Positions 57,959 through 64,000 of a stretch of 64,000 nt of DNA are shown here, piece by piece. Position numbers and translations under genes: made by a program. Origin of the DNA: Streptomyces sp. IMTB 2501 (GTDB lineage: Bacteria > Actinomycetota > Actinomycetes > Streptomycetales > Streptomycetaceae); the NCBI RefSeq assembly GCF_001953885.1, contig NZ_MQUS01000012.1, positions 186,001 through 250,000 of the forward strand, written 5' to 3'. Under the pieces are notes generated by a model. That model ran no database searches, was not told where the DNA came from, and saw only the letters and a program-made list of their open reading frames with translations. Numbering within the stretch: the first letter of the stretch is position 1; every line of letters starts with the position of its first letter.

Positions 57959-59134
57959 TCATCGTCCGCCGGTGGGCCACAGGTCGGGGTCCGGGGCGAA
58001 CCGCACGCGCAGCTCGCCCTCGCACAGACCGGCCCCCGCGACGGTGCAGCGGCGCAGGGCGGAGGGCAGCGCGACGATGCGCCGGAAAGATCCCACGGTG
58101 ATGACGAGTTCGTCGCCGCGCCGGATCAGGTCCAGCTCGTCCCGTATCGCGCCGGGCAGCGGGATGTGCCAGACCAGCACGCCGTCCTCGGCGATCCGGT
58201 CGGCCACGGGCCACTCGACCGGGGCGGGTGCCGGATTGACGGCGGGCACGGCGAGGGCGGCGAGGTCGTCGGCGCCGCGCGGGTCGCGGCCGAGGTGCGG
58301 TACGGGGTGGACGTCGTACGGCTGCTGCTGCCAGTCGGCGAGCGTCTTGCGCTGCTGGGCGAGCAGGGAGGAGAACCAGCTGTCGGGGGTGGCCTCGGGC
58401 AGGGTGCGGTTGGCGATCAGGGCCTCGGTGCGCAGGCCGCGCAGGGCGAGACCGAGGCGGGCGGCGGGTACGGCGTCGGCGCCGGCCGGGCCGGGTTCGG
58501 CGACCAGGCGTACGGCGGTGTTCCGGTCGGTGAGGACGGCCTCGACGGCGGCCAGTTCGACGTCCCAGCGGGCGGCCGTCTCGTACAGCCAGTCGGCGGG
58601 CATGGGCACGCCGGCCAGCCGGCCGAGGACCGGGCGCAGGGCGCGGGCCGCCTGCCGCTCGGGCGGGAACAGACGGCGCAGATAACGGCGCAGCTCCTCG
58701 GCGAGTGCCAGCAGGGCGAGGGCCTGCGGGAGGGGCGGGAGGTCGACGACGAGGAGGTCGTAGCGCTCGCAGAGGGCGGCGTCCCTGAGCGCGCGCAGGA
58801 AGGACAGTTCCTCGGCGCCGGGGAGCGGGGTGACCTCCTCGGCGTCCAGACGGGCGGCGCCGAGGAGGTCGAGGACGTTCGCGGCGCGGGTCTGGAAGGC
58901 GGTGAGGTCCTCGCGGAACCGGGCGGCCGCGTCGGGGCGCCAGGTGGTGAGGTTCGCGGCGGCTTCCCTGGGGGCCGGTCCTGTCGCGGAGCCCAGCGCG
59001 GCACCGGGGGTGTCGGTGCGGTCGGCGCTGAGGAGGAGGGTGCGGGTGCCCTCGCGGGCGGCGGCGAGCGCGGTCGCGGCGGCGATCGTGGTACGACCGC
59101 TGCCGCCGGGACCCGTGATCAGGATGGTGCGCAT
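57959..59134 (-). CDS. ArsA/GET3-like ATPase with altered P-loop
   Basis: A 391-residue SIMIBI-class protein. The N-terminus is MRTILITGPGGSGRTTIAAA, where ArsA/GET3 have GKGGVGKT: both the signature lysine (now Pro) and the Walker A lysine (now Arg) are replaced. Later parts resemble ArsA: YDLLVVDLPPLPQALALLAL (switch region) and the C-terminal ArsA HSP20-like domain (LRVRFAPDPDLWPTGG). It is syntenic with M. tuberculosis Rv2184c. ArsA relatives move membrane proteins or arsenite; no arsenite genes are near. ATPase activity is doubtful. A dispersed repeat follows in the next gap upstream of the SRPBCC gene's end. Confidence 0.88.
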   Translation of the reverse strand: MRTILITGPGGSGRTTIAAATALAAAREGTRTLLLSADRTDTPGAALGSATGPAPREAAANLTTWRPDAAARFREDLTAFQTRAANVLDLLGAARLDAEEVTPLPGAEELSFLRALRDAALCERYDLLVVDLPPLPQALALLALAEELRRYLRRLFPPERQAARALRPVLGRLAGVPMPADWLYETAARWDVELAAVEAVLTDRNTAVRLVAEPGPAGADAVPAARLGLALRGLRTEALIANRTLPEATPDSWFSSLLAQQRKTLADWQQQPYDVHPVPHLGRDPRGADDLAALAVPAVNPAPAPVEWPVADRIAEDGVLVWHIPLPGAIRDELDLIRRGDELVITVGSFRRIVALPSALRRCTVAGAGLCEGELRVRFAPDPDLWPTGGR

Positions 59135-59182
59135 GGAGGTGAACGGTACCGGTGCCTGGCCGGCAGCTCCGCCCGCGTTACC

Positions 59183-59231
59183 GGGGGCTGCGCCCCCAGA
59201 CCCCCGCTTCGGCCTGACGGCCTCGTCCTCA
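59183..59231. repeat. Dispersed repeat, family C, between ArsA-like and SRPBCC genes
   Basis: GGGGGCTGCGCCCCCAGACC, then CCCGCTTCGGCCTGACGGCC and TCGTCCTC. This is a very common Streptomyces intergenic palindrome (GGGGGC pairs with GCCCCC). It abuts the stop of the SRPBCC gene at 59229. Confidence 0.8.
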
Positions 59232-59699
59232 CTCTCCCTCAGAGGGGGCGCCCCCGGACGGGCTCTTTTCTTCCACCCTCTTCTTCAGACCGGCCAGAGC
59301 CCGGTCGATGATGACCTTCTCCGCCTTGCGCTTGATCATGCCGAGCATGGGGATCTTGACGTCGACCGTCAGGAGGTAGGTGACCTCTGTGTAGCCGGGG
59401 CCGGTGGGCTTGAGGACGTACGAGCCGTCCAGGGAGCGGAGCATCTGGGACTTGACCAGGGTCCAGGAGACCTCGTTGTCGCCGGTCCAGGTGTAGGCCA
59501 GCGTCTGGTCGTCCTTGATCGCCCCCGCGTCCATGACGAGGCGGACCTGCTCGGCGCGGCCGTGGTCGTCGGTCTTGAGGACCTCCGCCTCCTTCACCTC
59601 GCCCGTCCAGTCCGGGTAGCGGGCGAAGTCGGCGATCACCCCCATGACGTCGGCCGGTGCCGCCTCGATCGTGATGCTCGAGCTGGTGTGTTCCGCCAT
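59229..59699 (-). CDS. SRPBCC (START-like) lipid/polyketide-binding protein
   Basis: A 156-residue helix-grip protein. It starts SSSITIEAAPADVMGVIADF, then ARYPDWTGEVKEAEVL, typical of the polyketide cyclase/dehydrase family. YLLTVDVKIPMLGMIKRKAE and IIDRALAGLKKRVEE form the C-terminal helix that closes the pocket. It binds a hydrophobic ligand, here probably a fatty-acyl or isoprenoid compound given the acyl-CoA synthetase nearby (inference). Its counterpart is M. tuberculosis Rv2185c. I start at ATG 59699, with GGAGGAG before it. The last residues (SPSGGAPSEGE) lie beside repeat C. Confidence 0.9.
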   Translation of the reverse strand: MAEHTSSSITIEAAPADVMGVIADFARYPDWTGEVKEAEVLKTDDHGRAEQVRLVMDAGAIKDDQTLAYTWTGDNEVSWTLVKSQMLRSLDGSYVLKPTGPGYTEVTYLLTVDVKIPMLGMIKRKAEKVIIDRALAGLKKRVEEKSPSGGAPSEGE

Positions 59700-59821
59700 C
59701 GCCGTGGCTCCTCCAGATGCGGGCCGGTACTGAGGTCGTCGTGCGCACGTGTGTGCAGCGTGAAGGCTACCGCGCCGCCGACCGGCCGCCTTCACCCCAT
59801 GTCAAACCGGCCATCGGCCGG

Positions 59822-60619
59822 TCACCATTCGAGCGCCCAGGGGCGGCCCGTGCCCGCGAAGTGGCCCACGTTGACGCACTCGGTCGCGCCGATCCGCATG
59901 CGGCGGGCGAGCGGCTGGTGCACATGCCCGAAGAGCGAATAGCGGGGTTTCGTACGGCGGATGGCGTCCAGGAGCGCGCGGCTGCCGCGTTCGAAGCGGC
60001 GGGCGACGGTGTCGTAGACCAGCTCGGGGACGTCCGGCGGGATGTGCGTGCACAGCACGTCGACCTCGCCGACCGCCTCGATCTTCGCCGCGTACTCCTC
60101 GTCGCCGATCTCGTACGGCGTGCGCATGGGCGTTTTCAGGCCACCGCCGACGAACCCGAAGGTCCAGCCGCCGATCTCGACCCGCTGGCCGTCGAGGACC
60201 GTGGTACCGGAGCGGGCGTACTCGCTCCACAGTGGCGGCATGTCGACATTTCCGTATGTGGCGTACGTCGGGGTGGGGAACGCGGCGAACATCTCGGCGT
60301 ACTGCTTGCGCACCGCCTTCTCGATGGCCCCGGCCCGGTCCGTGCCGATCCCGGCCCACAGCCGGCCGCCGAACTCCCTGGCCTCCTCGAAGCGGCGGGC
60401 GGTGCGCAGCTCGACGATCCGGTCCGCGTTCTCCTTGCCGAACAGGTCGGGGAAGATCCCGCGCGAGTGGTCGGCGTAGTCGAGGAAGAGCACAAGGTCG
60501 CCGAGGCAGATCAGGGCGTCGGCACCGTCTCCGGCCCGGGCCAGGTCCCGGGCATTGCCGTGCACGTCACTGACCACGTGAACGCGCGTCCTGCGGTTAC
60601 CGGAGGGTGTGGATGCCAT
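59822..60619 (-). CDS. Metallophosphoesterase
   Basis: A 265-residue calcineurin-fold phosphoesterase. The metal site is VHVVSDVHGNARDL, then ICLGDLVLFLDY (GDxx), TYGNVDMPP (GNxD/E), CTHIPPDVPE (H) and FGHVHQPLA (GHxH). It hydrolyses a phosphodiester or phosphomonoester; the substrate is unknown. I start at ATG 60619 rather than TTG 60628, as no good ribosome-binding site favours the longer form. It is divergent from the acyl-CoA synthetase across a 296-bp gap. Confidence 0.9.
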   Translation of the reverse strand: MASTPSGNRRTRVHVVSDVHGNARDLARAGDGADALICLGDLVLFLDYADHSRGIFPDLFGKENADRIVELRTARRFEEAREFGGRLWAGIGTDRAGAIEKAVRKQYAEMFAAFPTPTYATYGNVDMPPLWSEYARSGTTVLDGQRVEIGGWTFGFVGGGLKTPMRTPYEIGDEEYAAKIEAVGEVDVLCTHIPPDVPELVYDTVARRFERGSRALLDAIRRTKPRYSLFGHVHQPLARRMRIGATECVNVGHFAGTGRPWALEW

Positions 60620-60915
60620 GACGATCAAGGGTAGGCGTGTGCGGTGTACGTGAACAGTGTCGGCCCGGCCTGCGGTTACTCGCCGGTCGGTTCAGCCGTG
60701 GACTACTGTGCGCGAAGGAACGCCAACGTGTGTGACGCAGCGAACATCTCGCTCGGACCCCCTGTCGGGAACGCCATACCGACGGGTAACGTCCGGGCAG
60801 TCCAGTCGTGCTCTGGATTTCAACCACCGAAGACCCGAGCACCAGCCCGAGCCTTGGACCGCACCGTCGCATCACACAGTGTCGTGGCGCCGGCGCCCTA
60901 TGAGGAGCAGCAGTC
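60620..60915. other. Divergent promoter region, metallophosphoesterase / acyl-CoA synthetase
   Basis: A 296-bp region without a gene. Two related motifs face each other: GTTACTCG-4-TCGGT at 60675-60691 and, on the other strand, GTTACCCGTCGGT at 60778-60790. This could be a repressor site pair. GAGGAG at 60902-60907 is the ribosome-binding site of the TTG start at 60916. Confidence 0.45.
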
Positions 60916-62712
60916 TTGCGCGAGTTCAGCCTTCCGGCTTTGTACGAGGTCCCCGCGGACGGCAATCTGACCGACATCGTCCGCAGAAACGCCGCGCAGC
61001 ATCCGGACGTCGCCGTCATCGCCCGCAAGGCCGGCGGCACCTGGCAGGACGTGACCGCCCGGGAGTTTCTGGCCGAGGTGCACACCGCCGCCAAGGGCCT
61101 CATCGCCGCCGGTGTGCAGCCGGGCGACCGGGTGGGCCTGATGTCCCGCACCCGTTACGAGTGGACGCTCATCGACTTCGCGATCTGGTGCGCGGGCGCG
61201 GTCACCGTGCCGGTGTACGAGACCAGCTCGCCGGAGCAGGTGCAGTGGATCCTGTCCGACTCCGGCGCGACCGCGTGCGTCGTGGAACTTCCTGGCCACG
61301 CTGCGGCCGTGGAGTCGGTGCGCGAGACGCTGCCCGCCCTCAAGCACGTCTGGCAGATCGAGGCCGGCGGCCTGGAGGAGCTGGCGCGGCTCGGGCAGGA
61401 CGTGTCGGACGAGACGGTCGAGGAGCGCAGCTCGCTCGCCTGTGCCGACGACCCGGCGACCATCGTCTACACGAGCGGGACGACCGGCCGGCCCAAGGGC
61501 TGTGTGCTCACCCACCGCAGCTTCTTCGCCGAGTGCGGGAACATCGTGGAGCGGCTGCGCCCGCTGTTCCGTACCGGTGAGTGCTCGGTGCTGCTCTTCC
61601 TGCCGCTCGCGCACGTCTTCGGCCGGCTCGTGCAGATCGCCCCGATGATGGCGCCGATCAAGCTGGGCTGTGTCCCGGACATCAAGCACCTCACCGACGA
61701 GCTGGCCGCCTTCCGGCCGACGCTGGTCCTCGGTGTCCCGCGGGTCTTCGAGAAGGTCTACAACTCGGCGCGCGCCAAGGCGCAGGCGGACGGCAAGGGC
61801 GCGATCTTCGACAAGGCCGCGGACACCGCGATCGCCTACAGCAAGGCGCTGGACAGCGCCTCCGGCCCGTCGCTCGGCCTGAAGGTCAAACACAAGGTCT
61901 TCGACAGGCTGGTCTACAGCAAGCTGCGCGCGGTCCTCGGCGGCCGGGGCGAGTACGCCATCTCCGGCGGCGCCCCGCTGGGCGAGCGGCTCGGCCACTT
62001 CTTCCGGGGCATCGGCTTCACGGTGCTGGAGGGCTACGGCCTGACCGAGTCCTGCGCGGCGACCGCGTTCAACCCCTGGGACCGGCAGAAGATCGGCACG
62101 GTCGGCCAGCCGCTGCCCGGCTCGGTGATCCGGATAGCGGACGACGGCGAGGTGCTGCTGCACGGCGAGCACCTGTTCAAGGAGTACTGGAACAACCCGG
62201 GCGCCACGGCGGAGGCGCTGGCCGACGGCTGGTTCCACACGGGCGACATCGGCACCCTGGACGAGGACGGCTACCTCAGGATCACCGGCCGCAAGAAGGA
62301 GATCATCGTCACAGCGGGCGGCAAGAACGTGGCGCCGGCGGTGATCGAGGACCGGATCCGGGCGCACGCGCTGGTGGCGGAGTGCATGGTGGTGGGCGAC
62401 GGGCGGCCGTTCGTGGGCGCGCTGGTCACCATCGACGAGGAGTTCCTGGGCCGTTGGGCCGAGGAGCACGGCAAGCCGGCGGGTTCCACCGCGGCGTCGC
62501 TGAAGGACGACCCGGATCTGATCGAGGCGATCCAGGCGGCGGTCGACGACGGCAACGCCGCGGTGTCGAAGGCGGAATCGGTGCGGAAGTTCCGCATTCT
62601 GCCCTCCCAGTTCACGGAGGAGTCGGGCCATCTCACCCCGTCGCTGAAGCTCAAGCGGAGCGTGGTGGCGAAGGACTACACGGCCGAGATCGAGGCCATC
62701 TACCAGAAGTAG
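60916..62712 (+). CDS. Long-chain fatty-acyl-CoA synthetase (FadD15-like)
   Basis: A 598-residue AMP-forming ligase. Adenylation motifs are TIVYTSGTTGRPKGCVLTHR (P-loop, about 185-205), GYGLTESCAATAFNPW, DGWFHTGDIGTLDEDGYLRI and KKEIIVTAGGKNVAPAVIED. It activates long-chain fatty acids to acyl-CoA. It starts with TTG 60916 with GAGGAG eight bases upstream. Gene order (SRPBCC, acyl-CoA ligase) matches M. tuberculosis Rv2185c-Rv2187 (FadD15). Its stop is 22 bases from the convergent cholesterol-oxidase-like gene. Confidence 0.96.
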   Translation: MREFSLPALYEVPADGNLTDIVRRNAAQHPDVAVIARKAGGTWQDVTAREFLAEVHTAAKGLIAAGVQPGDRVGLMSRTRYEWTLIDFAIWCAGAVTVPVYETSSPEQVQWILSDSGATACVVELPGHAAAVESVRETLPALKHVWQIEAGGLEELARLGQDVSDETVEERSSLACADDPATIVYTSGTTGRPKGCVLTHRSFFAECGNIVERLRPLFRTGECSVLLFLPLAHVFGRLVQIAPMMAPIKLGCVPDIKHLTDELAAFRPTLVLGVPRVFEKVYNSARAKAQADGKGAIFDKAADTAIAYSKALDSASGPSLGLKVKHKVFDRLVYSKLRAVLGGRGEYAISGGAPLGERLGHFFRGIGFTVLEGYGLTESCAATAFNPWDRQKIGTVGQPLPGSVIRIADDGEVLLHGEHLFKEYWNNPGATAEALADGWFHTGDIGTLDEDGYLRITGRKKEIIVTAGGKNVAPAVIEDRIRAHALVAECMVVGDGRPFVGALVTIDEEFLGRWAEEHGKPAGSTAASLKDDPDLIEAIQAAVDDGNAAVSKAESVRKFRILPSQFTEESGHLTPSLKLKRSVVAKDYTAEIEAIYQK

Positions 62713-62734
62713 CGGGCCACGTGCGGCAGTTGGC

Positions 62735-64000
62735 TCATGGCGCGGTGTCCTCGGCGAGGACCCGCGCCATCGTGCGTTCGGCGAGCGCCGTGATGGTGAC
62801 GAAGGGGTTCACGCCGATGTTGCCGGGCACGAGCGAGCCGTCGGTGACATACAGCCGGTCGTACCCCTTCACCCGGCCGTAGTCGTCCGTCGCCTTCCCG
62901 AGGACACAGCCGCCCAGCGGGTGGTAGGTGAAGTCGTCGGCGAAGACCTTGCTGGTCGGGCCGAACAGGTCGTAGCGGTAGATGGTCGCGTTGGCCAGGT
63001 TGATCCGGTCGAACAGCTTCTTGGCCATGCTCACCGACACCGCGCTCTGGGCGGGGCTCCAGCCGAGCTTCACCGCGCCGGAGGCGGAGTCGTAGGTGAA
63101 GGAGGCCCGTTCGGGGTTCTTGGTGATGGCCAGGTAGAGGCTGATCCAGTGCTCGAACCCCATGGGCAGCGGGGCGATCTCGGCGAAGACCGGGTTGTCG
63201 GTGTTGGCCCAGTCGTCGATGCCCATCACGGGCATGGTGGCCTCGCCCGCGCCCACGGTGTCCCAGATGTGGTTGGCGCGGCCGAGCATGGTGTTGCCGT
63301 TGGTTCCCCAGCCCGCGCCCACGTCGGAGTTCAGGTCGGGCAGGGTGCCGGTGTCCCGGGCACGGACGAGGAGTTCGGTCGTACCGAGGCTGCCGCCGCC
63401 GAGGAAGAGGTAGGTGCAGCTGTACTGCTTGGTCTCGACCACCGCGCCGGTGATGTCGATCCGGTCGGCGGTCAGGACGTACGAGCCGTCGTCCGCCCTG
63501 GTGACCGCCTTGACCTTCTCCAGGGTGTGGATGGTGACGTTGCCGGTGCCCAGGGCGGCGGCCCAGTAGGTCCTGTCGAGGCTGCGCTTGCCGTAGTTGT
63601 TGCCGTAGATGACCTCTCCGGCGAGCGCGGACTTCGTGGCCGTGCCGGCGGCCTCCTGCTGCATGTAGCCGAAGTCGTAGACGTTCGGCACGAAGGTGGT
63701 CTTCAGGCCCGCGTTGCCGGCGGCCTTCCGGGAGGTGCGGGCGAACCGGTACCAGTCGGTGGACTCGAACCACGCCGGGTCGATGCTGTTGACGCCCAGC
63801 ATGGCGCGGGCGCGTGGGTAGTACGTGCCGTACATCTCGTCGGCGTCCACGGTCGGGAACTGCTCGGTGAAGTACGACTTCACGGGCGTGACCGCCATGC
63901 CGCCGTTGACGAGGGAGCCGCCGCCGACGCCGCGGCCGACGTAGACGGACATGTTGTCGTAGTGGACGCGGTCCAGGACGCCGGGATAGGGGCTGATGTC
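62735..64000 (-). CDS. Cholesterol-oxidase-type GMC oxidoreductase (5' end beyond window)
   Basis: The frame continues through the right edge, so the N-terminal FAD loop is outside; about 421 codons are visible. It matches class I (non-covalent FAD) Streptomyces cholesterol oxidase: VYVGRGVGGGSLVNGGMAV, YHPLGGCVLGKATDDYGRV (active-site His), VFAEIAPLPMGFEHW (active-site Glu) and IGVNPFVTITALAER (active-site Asn). It oxidises 3-beta-hydroxysterols to 3-ketosteroids with O2. Whether it is secreted cannot be judged without the N-terminus. It is convergent with the fatty-acyl-CoA ligase, 22 bases apart. It could equally oxidise other sterols or hopanoid-like alcohols. Confidence 0.93.
   Translation of the reverse strand, partial: DISPYPGVLDRVHYDNMSVYVGRGVGGGSLVNGGMAVTPVKSYFTEQFPTVDADEMYGTYYPRARAMLGVNSIDPAWFESTDWYRFARTSRKAAGNAGLKTTFVPNVYDFGYMQQEAAGTATKSALAGEVIYGNNYGKRSLDRTYWAAALGTGNVTIHTLEKVKAVTRADDGSYVLTADRIDITGAVVETKQYSCTYLFLGGGSLGTTELLVRARDTGTLPDLNSDVGAGWGTNGNTMLGRANHIWDTVGAGEATMPVMGIDDWANTDNPVFAEIAPLPMGFEHWISLYLAITKNPERASFTYDSASGAVKLGWSPAQSAVSVSMAKKLFDRINLANATIYRYDLFGPTSKVFADDFTYHPLGGCVLGKATDDYGRVKGYDRLYVTDGSLVPGNIGVNPFVTITALAERTMARVLAEDTAP

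Overview
The window is a stretch of a Streptomyces (or very close relative) chromosome. The DNA is very GC-rich, third codon positions are almost always G or C, and GTG/TTG starts are frequent. The gene order matches the familiar Streptomyces division and cell wall (dcw) region and its downstream neighbours. Nothing looks like a plasmid, phage, insertion sequence, CRISPR array, rRNA or tRNA. Both edges cut a gene: ileS on the left and a cholesterol-oxidase-type GMC oxidoreductase on the right.

Layout. (1) 1-18.8 kb: the end of ileS, then on the minus strand divIVA, yggT, sepF, a PLP-binding yggS homologue, pgeF, ftsZ, ftsQ, murG, ftsW, murD, mraY, murF, murE, ftsI, ftsL, rsmH. Transcription runs from rsmH towards divIVA with many 4-bp overlaps; murC, ftsA and mraZ are absent from the cluster. 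(2) 19.2-24.8 kb, plus strand: beta-carbonic anhydrase, then a coupled MoxR ATPase, DUF58 and transglutaminase-like membrane protein set, closed by a 28-bp perfect hairpin. (3) 24.9-33 kb: DUF3040 membrane protein, SAM methyltransferase, HEPN-like protein, an ABC ATPase / YhgE-Pip permease / TetR cassette with a 28-bp dyad operator, and an orphan phytoene-desaturase-like flavoprotein. (4) 33-40.3 kb: Tyr/Gln-rich membrane protein, metF, thiE, an Rv2175c-type DNA-binding protein, an NAD(P)H flavoprotein, then a TPP riboswitch driving thiO-thiS-thiG. (5) 40.5-46.5 kb: PASTA Ser/Thr kinase, endonuclease IV, a molybdopterin oxidoreductase, bacterioferritin and its [2Fe-2S] partner with an iron box, class II DAHP synthase. 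(6) 46.6-53.6 kb: a Trp-codon leader peptide and attenuator ahead of a fused anthranilate synthase TrpEG, a D-2-hydroxyacid dehydrogenase, phosphofructokinase, a two-component system, and a PlsC acyltransferase. (7) 53.8-64 kb: an esterase, small acidic proteins, an EEP hydrolase, glucokinase, DUF5304, an ArsA-like ATPase, an SRPBCC protein, a metallophosphoesterase, a long-chain acyl-CoA synthetase and the partial cholesterol oxidase.

How it fits together. The left third makes lipid-linked peptidoglycan precursors (MurE/F/D/G, MraY) and the division or polar growth apparatus (FtsZ, SepF, FtsQLWI, DivIVA). The middle links one-carbon, thiamine, iron and aromatic metabolism: DAHP synthase and TrpEG, at the start of the shikimate pathway and at the tryptophan branch, are divergently transcribed, and TrpEG is under tryptophan attenuation. 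The order divIVA...rsmH, metF, Rv2175c homologue, Ser/Thr kinase, DAHP synthase, plsC, arsA, SRPBCC, acyl-CoA synthetase parallels Mycobacterium tuberculosis Rv2145c-Rv2187, so most of the window is ancient actinobacterial synteny with later insertions (thi genes, trpEG, bfr).

The most informative unusual signals are small: dispersed Streptomyces repeats, one of them inside the pgeF coding sequence and others forming or abutting protein tails; the near-perfect operator dyad; two P-loop ATPases whose Walker A lysine is arginine; and the attenuator and iron box. I did not find a clearly unprecedented multi-gene system.
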